From NCBI GenBank assembly GCA_905236195.1, contig CAJOOX010000167.1:1-7417 (forward strand): a DNA stretch of 7,417 nt. The letters are read 5' to 3'. This document shows, in pieces, positions 1 through 6,253 of this stretch. The position numbers were made by a program, and so were the translations under genes. Under the pieces are notes generated by a model. The model searched no databases. It worked only from the letters and a program-made list of their open reading frames with translations, and was not told the DNA's origin. Each line of letters opens with the position of its first letter. Within the stretch, counting starts at the first letter, position 1. The stretch comes from an uncultured Bacteroidales bacterium (GTDB lineage: Bacteria > Bacteroidota > Bacteroidia > Bacteroidales > UBA3663).

Positions 1-297
1 CTGGAGGTAAAACCCGCGGTGACGATGATGTCGATGGAGGCGTTGCTGCACTACACTTGCATCCGGTGGCAAAAAAACTTCGGGCAGATGAAAATCTGGC
101 TCGACAGTTCGATGGTGGTGCTGGCTCTGATATCTGCTGTCGGCTTTGTCCTCTGGAAAGGCGGTGACATCCTCGATGCCATCCTGATGACGGCCCGCGA
201 AGGAACCATTTTGGCAGCCCTGCTCTGCGGCTGGCTGGTGGCCCGCTGGTCTCCCCTGACGACCCGGCTGGAACGCTGGATGAAGGAAGGAAAGTGA
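1..297 (+). CDS. C-terminal end of a polytopic membrane protein, YczE/YyaS/YitT-like (DUF6198), 5' end outside window
   Basis: The reading frame is open from base 1 to the TGA at 295-297, giving 98 residues. An in-frame GTG lies at position 19, but no start is needed because the gene enters from the left. Two hydrophobic segments are visible, at about residues 33-52 and 63-83. The second is preceded by an Arg-Glu-Gly-Thr-Ile motif and the first by Lys-Ile-Trp-Leu-Asp. This pattern, together with the preceding Val-Thr-Met-Met-Ser-Met-Glu-Ala-Leu stretch, resembles the last part of YczE/YyaS/YitT integral membrane proteins. Their transport or other role is not established. The tail (Arg-Leu-Glu-Arg-Trp-Met-Lys-Glu-Gly-Lys) is basic and probably cytoplasmic. 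The gene converges on purT, with the shared terminator between them. The family call rests on pattern recall and is moderate; that it is a membrane protein is more certain. Confidence 0.68.
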   Translation: MEVKPAVTMMSMEALLHYTCIRWQKNFGQMKIWLDSSMVVLALISAVGFVLWKGGDILDAILMTAREGTILAALLCGWLVARWSPLTTRLERWMKEGK

Positions 298-298
298 C

Positions 299-333
299 AA
301 AAAAGAGGACGCTGAAACAGCGTCCTCTTTTTT
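299..333. terminator. Bidirectional intrinsic terminator between convergent genes
   Basis: A perfect inverted repeat of 16 bp (arms 299-314 and 318-333) surrounds an AAA loop. The core GAGGACGCTG / CAGCGTCCTC is GC-rich. The outer part is A-rich on the left and T-rich on the right, so both transcripts would end in a hairpin followed by a U-tract. It starts 2 bp after the stop of the plus-strand gene and lies 8 bp beyond the purT stop, so it should terminate transcription from both sides. Confidence 0.93.
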
Positions 334-341
334 TAGTGCCC

Positions 342-1544
342 TTATTTCAACTTGTCGTAGGGATGGGTTCCCAGGACGGTCTGCGCCAGGCGTTTGGCCT
401 TGTCGCGGAGGGCATTGACATCGTCGCCGACCTCGCCATAGCAGAGGATGACGCCCATGCGGCGACCTTTGTGGGCCTCGGGTTTGCCGAAGATGCGAAT
501 GCGGGTGCGGTCCTCCTGCAGCGCCGTCTCGAGGTTGTAGGGGAGGAGAGAGCGGTCAACGGGCGTGGAAGCCTCTTTGGGCGAGAGAATCACAGCCGAG
601 GCGCCTGCATGCTCGAGATGGATGCCGGCTATGGGCAGACCCAGCACAGCACGCAGATGGAGCTCGAACTCCGAGAGGTTGGTTGTGTGGCCCAGGGTGA
701 CCATGCCCGTATCGTGCGGACGGGGCGAGAGTTCCGAGAAGATGACCTCGCCCTGTTTCGTCAGGAAGAACTCTACGCCCCAGATGCCTGCACCGGTAAG
801 TGCTTTTGTGACCTTGTCGGCCATCATCTGGGCCTGCTTGAGAGCAGCCTCGGGAATCGAGTAAGGCTGCCAGGACTCACGATAGTCGCCCGCCTTCTGG
901 ACGTGGCCAATGGGGGGACAGAAGAGGGTGGGCCAGCCGTGCTGCTGTGTGACGGTGAGGAGCGTGAACTCCGAGTCGAAGTCGATGAACTCCTCGATGA
1001 TGACCTCCTTGACATCGCCGCGCGAGCCCTCCATTGCCTCCTTGAAGGCCTGTTCGAGTTCGGACTCGTTATAGACGTAGCTCTGGCCATGACCGCTGCT
1101 CGACATGAGAGGCTTGACCACACAGGGGAAGCCAATCTGGTCGGCGGCAGCCTTGAACTCGTCGTAGGTCTTGGCGTAGAAGTACTTGGCCGTACGCAGC
1201 CCCAGCTCTTTGGCGGCCAGGTCGCGGATGGCACGGCGGTTCATCGTGTAGTTGACGGCACGGGCCGAGGGAACGACCTGGATGCCCTGTTCCTCGAACT
1301 TGAAGAGACGCTCTGTACGGATGGCCTCGATTTCGGGCACGATGATGTCGGGCTTGTGTTTGTTGACGACAGCTTCGAGGGCATCGCCGTCAAGCATGGA
1401 GAACACTTCGCGCTCGTCGGCCACCTGCATGGCCGGCGCGTTGTCGTAACGGTCGCAGGCAATGACATACTGTCCTGCGCGCATGGCGGCAATCACGAAT
1501 TCCTTACCGAGTTCGCCGCTGCCTAATAACAGAATCTTCTTCAT
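342..1544 (-). CDS. purT: Formate-dependent phosphoribosylglycinamide formyltransferase PurT (GAR transformylase 2)
   Basis: This is a cytoplasmic ATP-grasp enzyme. It makes formyl-GAR from GAR, formate and ATP at step 3 of de novo purine synthesis, without folate. The 400-residue protein is full length and aligns with E. coli PurT (392 aa) nearly throughout. It starts directly at Met-Lys-Lys-Ile-Leu-Leu-Leu-Gly-Ser-Gly-Glu-Leu-Gly-Lys, so it lacks the roughly 15 residues that precede this motif in E. coli; its insertions and tail make up the length. Recognisable blocks are the N-terminal GSGELGKE (8-15), Met-Leu-Asp-Gly-Asp-Ala-Leu (50-56), VPEIEAI (69-75), the ATP-binding PCVVKP with Lys144, the loop SSSGHGQ (148-154), GDYRESWQP (219-227) and SELSPRPHDTGMVTL (270-284). 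Glu258 and Glu271 are the likely metal ligands. The start is fixed by homology and by the A-tract before ATG. It is the last gene before the terminator at 299-333, 111 bp downstream of the M16 protease gene. Confidence 0.96.
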   Translation of the reverse strand: MKKILLLGSGELGKEFVIAAMRAGQYVIACDRYDNAPAMQVADEREVFSMLDGDALEAVVNKHKPDIIVPEIEAIRTERLFKFEEQGIQVVPSARAVNYTMNRRAIRDLAAKELGLRTAKYFYAKTYDEFKAAADQIGFPCVVKPLMSSSGHGQSYVYNESELEQAFKEAMEGSRGDVKEVIIEEFIDFDSEFTLLTVTQQHGWPTLFCPPIGHVQKAGDYRESWQPYSIPEAALKQAQMMADKVTKALTGAGIWGVEFFLTKQGEVIFSELSPRPHDTGMVTLGHTTNLSEFELHLRAVLGLPIAGIHLEHAGASAVILSPKEASTPVDRSLLPYNLETALQEDRTRIRIFGKPEAHKGRRMGVILCYGEVGDDVNALRDKAKRLAQTVLGTHPYDKLK

Positions 1545-1552
1545 TTTTTTTT
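1545..1552 (-). promoter_or_regulatory. purT: A-tract leader immediately before the purT start codon
   Basis: Eight consecutive A residues on the minus strand abut the purT ATG, making nine with the start-codon A. No Shine-Dalgarno sequence is visible. In Bacteroidota, A-rich sequence just before AUG is known to favour initiation in place of a Shine-Dalgarno, so this tract is the probable translation-initiation signal. A homopolymer of this length can also vary in length by slippage. Confidence 0.55.
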
Positions 1553-1558
1553 CGGGTG

Positions 1559-1603
1559 ATGGGGTTAATGGGTTTTATGGGGTTAATGGGTTTGATGGGT
1601 TCG
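1559..1603. repeat. Five-unit 9-bp tandem repeat, consensus ATGGGKTTN
   Basis: The units are ATGGGGTTA (1559-1567), ATGGGTTTT (1568-1576), ATGGGGTTA (1577-1585), ATGGGTTTG (1586-1594) and ATGGGTTCG (1595-1603). There is also an 18-bp higher-order period: the 17-mer ATGGGGTTAATGGGTTT occurs exactly at 1559-1575 and again at 1577-1593. The array lies in the leader of purT, 14 bp from its start codon. On the purT-sense strand it reads as AACCCAT/AACCCCAT units. The array shares the 11-mer ACCCATTAACC (on its complementary strand) with the repeat at 5295-5338. Its function is unknown. Confidence 0.85.
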
Positions 1604-1621
1604 CTCTGAACAAATCCCACA

Positions 1622-1641
1622 CCCTCCCTGAACAGGGAGGG
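1622..1641. repeat. GC-rich palindrome downstream of the M16 protease gene, possible dispersed repeat or weak terminator
   Basis: Perfect 8-bp arms, CCCTCCCT (1622-1629) and AGGGAGGG (1634-1641), enclose a GAAC loop whose ends could also pair. An outer CCC/GGG pairing across a 3x3 internal loop can extend the stem. On the minus strand the hairpin begins 14 nt after the protease TAA. It is followed by TGTGGGATTTGTTC rather than a clean U-run, so it would be a poor intrinsic terminator. It might protect the mRNA 3' end. The composition, and its place next to the 9-bp array, suggest an interspersed intergenic element; that is inference. Confidence 0.6.
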
Positions 1642-1655
1642 CCGGGGAGAATCTT

Positions 1656-4571
1656 TTAGTAACCGAAAATCTGTTCGGGAGTGAGACGGCGGATATTGCC
1701 GCAGCTCTCGAGGAACTTCATGTCGAGCTGCGTCTCGTCGCCGAGGATGCCGATGTGGTAGGTGCGTCCCTTGATGTTCTGCTGCTGATACTTCACTACA
1801 TCCTGGAGGGTGAGGTTCTGCACGTTCTCGAAAGTCGAGCGGTTGAGGTCGTAGTCAAGCCCCTTGTCCTGGGCGGAAATGTAGCTCCAGAGCACGGCGC
1901 TGCGCGTGGTGCGCTGGGTGCGCAGACGGTTGAGGAGACCTTCCTTGGCAATCACAAATGCGGGTTCGGAAACGGGTATTTCGTCGAGAATGCCGTACAT
2001 GGCCGAGACAGCGTCCTTCATCTTGTCGTTCTGGGTGATGATGTGCCAGAACTGGGTCTGGATGCGGCCCTTGCGACCGACACTGCCCATGAACGACCAT
2101 GCGTTGTAGGCCAGGCCGCGAGCCTCACGGATTTCCTGGAATACAATGGAGTTCATGCCGCCGCCGAAGTACTCATTGTAAAGGTTGCGGATGGGCTCCC
2201 TGTCGGCATTGAATACGTCCTCGGACTTGGTGGAGAATCCGCGCATGTAGATGTTGTTGGCAGCATAGGGAGCGAGGAAAATCTCGTTGGAAGCTGTTAT
2301 AACAGGCACAAGGGGCTCAAATGCTGCGGGAGTGGCAAGCGTCTCGGCCGTGTTGTGGTTGTCATTGATCACTGACAGAATCTCCTTGTCGGAAGCGGGG
2401 CCGTAGTAGAGGATACGGTGCTGCAGGCCGGCGAGAGCTTTCACCTTCTCAACCAGGGTGTTGGGGTCAATCTTGAGGAGGTCCTCATTTTTGATAGTGC
2501 CGCGGAGGTTCATGCCACCGTACTGCACATACTGGCAGAGGGCGCGGTAGTTGGCATCCTGGGAGGACTTCTGGTTCATACGTGACTGAATGAAAGCCTG
2601 AAGGAGGCTCATGCAGGTCTCGGGGTTGGCCTGAGCACCGGCGAGCAGGTTCTCCATGAGCTGCATGGCGGGTACAAGGTTGTCATTCAGACCAGAGAGG
2701 GTGACGGTGGTGCGTTCCTCACCGACACGGATGTAATAGGAACAGCCGAGACGGTAGAACTCCTGTGCAATCTGCTCATGGGTCATGCTGTCGGTGCCGA
2801 TGTAATCGAGATATTCGGTAGCGAGGGGAAGCAGGCTGTCGGCCAAAGAGCCGGTCTCATAGACATACATCAGCTCGAAGAGTCCGTTCATATCGTTCTT
2901 CTTGTAATAGACGGGGATGTCCTGCTTGGCCGAGAGGATGGAGAGATCCTTGCGGTAATCGGCAAAGACAGGAGAGATGGGTGCGGGCTTGGCGGCCTGA
3001 ATCTCACGCACGAAAGCCGACGTGGTGTCGCGGTTGGTGAGAATGGGCGTAATCTCGGGTTTCTCCATCACCTGGATGGTGGGATCAATGCCCTGACGCT
3101 TATAGACGGCAACGACGCTGTTGTCGGTGAGATATTTGTTGGCAAAATCGACAATGTCCTGCTTGGTGAGACGGGCGATACGGTCCATCTTGCCGCAGGC
3201 ATCGCTCCACTCCTGATGATTGATGAATGCTTCAACAAACATGTCGGCGCGGGCCTGATTGCTTTGGAGCTCCTCCTGCTCATTGAGACGGTAGTTGTTG
3301 ACCACAGCCTCCATCATCTTCTCGTCAAATTCGCCGCGACGGATTTTGGCAATCTCGTCGAGGATGAGTTTCTTGACATCCGTAAGGTCCTGGCCGGGCA
3401 TGGGCAGACCGAAGGCCAGATAGGCGCTGTAGTCGGCAAGAGTGTAAATCTGAGTGCCGGCATAGAGGGCGCGGTGAACGGCGTTGATGTTGAGGTCCAT
3501 CAGACCGGCAGTTCCGTTGGAGAGCAGCTGGCTGGTCACTTCGCCGATTTCGGCGTCATGGTTGGAAGCGCCGGGCAGACGCCAGCCCAGGAACAGCATC
3601 TCCTGTTCGGGACCCAGGACGGTGGTGTCGATTTCAGAGGTGATGGGCTTCTCGGCAGCAAAATCCAGTGTAGGAAGGCTGTGGTTGGGTTCCCAGTCGC
3701 CGAAGTATTCGGTGATGATGTCCACCATCTCGTCGGGATCGAAGTCGCCCGAGAGACAGATGGCAATGTTGTTGGGTACATACCACTCGTTGTAGAAGTT
3801 CTTGATGTTGACAATCGAGGGGTTCTTGAGCTGTTCCTGCGTACCGAGCACGGTCTGAGTGCCGTAGGGATGGCTGGGGAAGAGTTTCTCGAAGAGTGCG
3901 GTGATAATCTTGCGGTTGTCCTTGGTGAGGGAGATGTTCTTCTCCTCATAGACGGCCTCAAGCTCGGTGTGGAACCCTCGGATCACGTTGTGGCGGAAAC
4001 GGTCGGCCTGCACGCGTGCCCAGTTCTCGACCTGGTTGGAGGGGATGTCATCGACATAGACGGTCTGGTCGTTGGAGGTGTAGGCGTTGGTTCCGTCGGC
4101 ACCGATGGCGGCCATGAGTTTGTCGTATTCGTTGGGAATGGCATACTTCGAAGCCTCGTAGCTCACCGAGTCAATCTTGTGATAGATGGCCTTGCGTTCT
4201 GCAGGATCGGTGGTCTTGCGATATACCTCGAACAGGTCCTGAATCTCGTCGAGAAGGGGTTTCTCGAGTTCGTAGTTCATCGTGCCGAACTGTTCGGAGC
4301 CCTTGAACATGAGGTGCTCGAAATAGTGGGCGAGACCTGTCGTCTCGGCGGGGTCGTTCTTACCGCCCGCACGTACTGCGATGTAAGTCTGGATGCGGGG
4401 CTGTTCGGTATTGACGGTCATATAGACCTTCAGACCGTTGGGCAGGGTGTAGATTTTCGCGTTGAGAGGATCGCCTTCAACGGTCTCATACTGATACTTG
4501 GCGTTGTTGCAGCCGACAAGAGCGAGGCCTGCAAAGGCAACAGCCATGAATTTGAAGTGTTTGAGCAACAT
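1656..4571 (-). CDS. M16 (pitrilysin/insulinase) family zinc metalloprotease, lipoprotein, two tandem M16 modules
   Basis: This 971-residue protein is a probable envelope-anchored zinc protease that degrades peptides or processes proteins. The N-terminus is a lipoprotein signal: basic start, hydrophobic stretch, then Leu-Val-Gly-Cys with Cys21 as the lipidated residue. The next residues (Asn-Asn-Ala-Lys) are not acidic, so surface export is not indicated and a periplasmic-facing location is plausible. The inverted zinc motif HYFEH is at 82-86 (ligands His82 and His86, base Glu85). The third ligand is probably Glu210 in Glu-Leu-Glu-Ala-Val-Tyr-Glu-Glu, with Glu203 matching the upstream catalytic-site Glu of E. 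coli pitrilysin. About 48 extra residues lie between these motifs compared with the usual spacing. The second half is a non-catalytic M16 module ending with YFGGGMNSIVFQEI and REARGLAY (815-822), the typical substrate-binding block. Length fits a full two-module M16 enzyme. It starts 27 bp after radC and may be co-transcribed with it. The physiological substrate is unknown. Confidence 0.93.
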   Translation of the reverse strand: MLLKHFKFMAVAFAGLALVGCNNAKYQYETVEGDPLNAKIYTLPNGLKVYMTVNTEQPRIQTYIAVRAGGKNDPAETTGLAHYFEHLMFKGSEQFGTMNYELEKPLLDEIQDLFEVYRKTTDPAERKAIYHKIDSVSYEASKYAIPNEYDKLMAAIGADGTNAYTSNDQTVYVDDIPSNQVENWARVQADRFRHNVIRGFHTELEAVYEEKNISLTKDNRKIITALFEKLFPSHPYGTQTVLGTQEQLKNPSIVNIKNFYNEWYVPNNIAICLSGDFDPDEMVDIITEYFGDWEPNHSLPTLDFAAEKPITSEIDTTVLGPEQEMLFLGWRLPGASNHDAEIGEVTSQLLSNGTAGLMDLNINAVHRALYAGTQIYTLADYSAYLAFGLPMPGQDLTDVKKLILDEIAKIRRGEFDEKMMEAVVNNYRLNEQEELQSNQARADMFVEAFINHQEWSDACGKMDRIARLTKQDIVDFANKYLTDNSVVAVYKRQGIDPTIQVMEKPEITPILTNRDTTSAFVREIQAAKPAPISPVFADYRKDLSILSAKQDIPVYYKKNDMNGLFELMYVYETGSLADSLLPLATEYLDYIGTDSMTHEQIAQEFYRLGCSYYIRVGEERTTVTLSGLNDNLVPAMQLMENLLAGAQANPETCMSLLQAFIQSRMNQKSSQDANYRALCQYVQYGGMNLRGTIKNEDLLKIDPNTLVEKVKALAGLQHRILYYGPASDKEILSVINDNHNTAETLATPAAFEPLVPVITASNEIFLAPYAANNIYMRGFSTKSEDVFNADREPIRNLYNEYFGGGMNSIVFQEIREARGLAYNAWSFMGSVGRKGRIQTQFWHIITQNDKMKDAVSAMYGILDEIPVSEPAFVIAKEGLLNRLRTQRTTRSAVLWSYISAQDKGLDYDLNRSTFENVQNLTLQDVVKYQQQNIKGRTYHIGILGDETQLDMKFLESCGNIRRLTPEQIFGY

Positions 4572-4598
4572 AAAGAAATTTTTATTTATTGATTGAAA
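4572..4598 (-). promoter_or_regulatory. AT-rich leader before the M16 protease start
   Basis: The whole 27-bp gap between the radC stop and the protease ATG has only four G/C base pairs. The minus strand reads AATAAATAAAAATTTC close to the start. No Shine-Dalgarno motif is present, as expected for Bacteroidota, where AT-rich unstructured leaders substitute. The gap is too short for a complete separate promoter, though one could overlap the end of radC; I found no clear TAnnTTTG -7 element. Confidence 0.4.
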
Positions 4599-5291
4599 TT
4601 ATAATAATCCGTTTTCAACGAAAGAGTAGTATTTTCCTTCGGAGATGACGATATGGTCGAGGAGCCGGATATCGAAGTAGGAGAGGGCCTGTTTGAGTCG
4701 GTAGGTGAACTCCTGGTCGGGTTTTGACGGTTTTGTCGAGGAGTGGGGATGGTTGTGGCAAATCGCAATCACCGATGCCATGTATTCAATGGCGGGCCGG
4801 ATGATTTTCCTCACATCGGCTCCAGCGAAATCCACACCGCCCTCCGAGATCTGCAGTTTCTGGATAATCTTGCCGTTCTTACTCATATAGAGGGCCCACA
4901 ATTCCTCGTGGTCGAGGTCGGAGAGGGGTTGGTTGAAGACGGCAAAGAGCTGTGCGCTGCTCTTGACCACAATGGCCTGTTCACGTTCAATCTCCTCCTG
5001 ATGCTGACGGCGACGGCCCAGTTCCAGGGCTGCATTGATGGCGCATATCTTGGCATCGCCCAGGCCGCTGAGCCGTTCGCGGCCCTCGCCCCGCAGCAGA
5101 ATGTGTCCCAGTTCCACCAGCGAATTGTGGCAGTCATGGAGCACCTCCTGGGCGATATCCACCGCCGTTTTGCCTTTCTGTCCCGTGTTGATGAGGATGG
5201 CGAGCAACTCGGCATTGGTAAGCGCGTCGGCACCCTGAGACATCATTTTCTCGCGGGGTCTTTCCTCCGGATTCCAGTCTTGAATCTTCAT
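4599..5291 (-). CDS. radC: RadC family protein (JAB/MPN/JAMM domain, UPF0758)
   Basis: The 230-residue protein is of normal length for RadC. The N-terminus has the family signature WNPEERPREKM followed by Leu-Thr-Asn-Ala-Glu-Leu-Leu-Ala-Ile-Leu. Next comes a helix-hairpin-helix-like stretch at about 73-95 (Leu-Ser-Gly-Leu-Gly-Asp-Ala-Lys ... Ala-Leu-Glu-Leu-Gly-Arg-Arg). The C-terminal JAMM metal site shows His179, His181 and Asp192 in HNHPHSSTKPSKPD, with Ser189 preserving the HxH-x7-SxxD spacing. The partner Glu is probably in HEE (128-130). The usual Ser-Gly after HNHP is replaced by His-Ser. The historical DNA-repair role of RadC is not supported for the family as a whole, and the biochemical function is unsettled; related proteins are often carried on mobile elements. 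Here it sits among chromosomal genes, 47 bp after the nuclease stop and 27 bp before the M16 start. The start at Met-Lys-Ile-Gln-Asp-Trp matches family N-termini. Confidence 0.92.
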   Translation of the reverse strand: MKIQDWNPEERPREKMMSQGADALTNAELLAILINTGQKGKTAVDIAQEVLHDCHNSLVELGHILLRGEGRERLSGLGDAKICAINAALELGRRRQHQEEIEREQAIVVKSSAQLFAVFNQPLSDLDHEELWALYMSKNGKIIQKLQISEGGVDFAGADVRKIIRPAIEYMASVIAICHNHPHSSTKPSKPDQEFTYRLKQALSYFDIRLLDHIVISEGKYYSFVENGLL

Positions 5292-5294
5292 AAT

Positions 5295-5338
5295 TTAACC
5301 GTTAACCGATACCCATTAACCATTATAACCCAGAACCC
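5295..5338. repeat. Degenerate 7-bp (TTAACCG/TTAACCA-like) tandem repeat in the radC leader
   Basis: The units are TTAACCG (5295-5301), TTAACCG (5302-5308), ATACCCA (5309-5315) and TTAACCA (5316-5322). Irregular AACCC-containing units follow (TTATAACCC, AGAACCC) up to the nuclease stop codon. The array fills almost the whole 47-bp gap between the nuclease and radC. It contains ACCCATTAACC (5311-5321), the 11-mer that occurs twice on the opposite strand in the purT leader array. Relative to the downstream gene the two arrays are in opposite orientation. Confidence 0.7.
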
Positions 5339-6238
5339 TTAGTTCAGTCCCCATGTGGAGAGGGAATAGGATGCCTCGACCACTTTCTCGGCGGCATCGG
5401 GCAGGTTGGGGAAGAAGTCGATGCCGGTCTTCTTCTCGAGGTCATCGATGGTGACGGCGTGGGCGGACAGTTCGGATGCGGGCACCTGATATTGTGCATA
5501 ACCGTAGTTTTTATGCTCCACCCAGAATCCGATGCTCTCATAGGTGCTGTTCTTACACTTGAGCAGGGCGATGAAATAGTATTTGGGCACGACTACGTTT
5601 TTCCCGAACCCGCGGCTTACGGTGCCTATCGTCTGGCCGTTGTCTATCGTACCGCCTTTCACGACGTAGAGCGTGTCGGAGAAGCTGTCATCACGCCCTT
5701 TCTTCTGAACCAGCGCTTCGTAGGATGTCCAGTAGTTGGAATTGAAATCGTAGAGCTGGGGCGACATGTTCGACATGTAGAAAGTCTGGGCATTGGCCTC
5801 GCGGGAATAGAGCCGGTCGGCCGAGGCGCAAAGGTGTCCGCGCGTATAGCCGTCGAAGGTGGATGTGCCCACCTGACAGCGCGAGGGGAGGGAGGGATCG
5901 TCGGCCCAGGCATCCGTGCGTGATGTATTATTCTCGCGGGTCCGGCTGTCGAAGCGGAAGGCAATCCATCGGGAGTGGAGCTTGTCGGGGTCGAATTCCA
6001 TACAATAGGTCATCACCGAGTCGGTGGAACCGGAGATGCGCGTGGAATGTTGAATGAAGAGATTACCGGCCTTCAGTGCCGGAACCTCCATCCTGGCGGC
6101 ATATCCTTTGGCGACCGTCCCCGAACCGGCAGAGGAAGAGCCTCCTCCGCCCAGCTGGATATCGTCATCGGATTCAGAGCACGAAGCAGTACCCGCGAGG
6201 AGTACTGCTACATAGAGGATGTGTCTGAACTTACACAT
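5339..6238 (-). CDS. Surface-type lipoprotein DNA/RNA non-specific endonuclease (NucA/Serratia nuclease family)
   Basis: The 299-residue protein is predicted to cleave DNA and RNA with a divalent metal at the cell surface. The signal peptide ends Leu-Ala-Gly-Thr-Ala-Ser-Cys, with Cys20 as the lipidated residue. The mature start Cys-Ser-Glu-Ser-Asp-Asp-Asp resembles the acidic lipoprotein export signal described in Bacteroides (Ser-Asp-Asp-Asp-Asp type), which sends lipoproteins to the outer face. A flexible Gly/Ser linker spans about 30-40. The ββα-metal nuclease core has YTRGHLCASADR (131-142) with general base His135. The metal ligand is Asn166, and Glu174 follows in FNSNYWTSYE. The 31- and 8-residue spacings match NucA of Anabaena (His124, Asn155, Glu163). 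Thr132 replaces the Asp of the classical Asp-Arg-Gly-His motif. The C-terminus carries the family-like TGIDFFPNLPD (271-281). It follows the multidomain lipoprotein gene by 15 bp, so the two are probably co-transcribed. Confidence 0.92.
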   Translation of the reverse strand: MCKFRHILYVAVLLAGTASCSESDDDIQLGGGGSSSAGSGTVAKGYAARMEVPALKAGNLFIQHSTRISGSTDSVMTYCMEFDPDKLHSRWIAFRFDSRTRENNTSRTDAWADDPSLPSRCQVGTSTFDGYTRGHLCASADRLYSREANAQTFYMSNMSPQLYDFNSNYWTSYEALVQKKGRDDSFSDTLYVVKGGTIDNGQTIGTVSRGFGKNVVVPKYYFIALLKCKNSTYESIGFWVEHKNYGYAQYQVPASELSAHAVTIDDLEKKTGIDFFPNLPDAAEKVVEASYSLSTWGLN

Positions 6239-6253
6239 ATTTAATATATGGCT

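Noticed and set aside
294..1526. 410-codon open frame on the plus strand opposite purT
   Set aside because: purT is unambiguous on the minus strand along the same interval; the antisense frame starts inside the terminator and its product resembles no family. It arises because the sense gene rarely uses codons that read as stops on the other strand.
1500..1544. purT apparently lacking about 15 N-terminal residues relative to E. coli
   Set aside because: The protein begins exactly at the conserved first beta-strand before GSGELGKE, the leader has a good A-tract, and no coding sequence is seen upstream; the E. coli extension is a lineage difference.
1559..1603. Tandem array as a CRISPR
   Set aside because: The units are 9 bp and contiguous with no spacers.
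1656..3000. Absence of HxxEH in the second half of the M16 protein, as possible decay
   Set aside because: Two-module M16 enzymes normally have one active and one inactive half, and the conserved REARGLAY block of the inactive half is present.
2778..4592. 604-codon open frame on the plus strand opposite the M16 protease
   Set aside because: The opposite strand encodes the zinc motif, lipobox and both M16 modules. The antisense product is a repetitive Val/Gly/Asp/Leu-rich sequence typical of a shadow frame.
5292..5341. Bacteroidota promoter (TTTG ... TAnnTTTG) before radC
   Set aside because: A TATAAT-like string is present on the minus strand, but no TAnnTTTG or paired TTTG at suitable distance. 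The gap is filled by repeats, so I do not call a promoter.
4743..5342. Plus-strand open frame opposite radC
   Set aside because: It overlaps a clear RadC gene almost entirely and shows no domain or independent initiation context.
5459..5923. Plus-strand open frame opposite the nuclease
   Set aside because: It is a shadow of a gene with conserved catalytic residues at exact family spacing.
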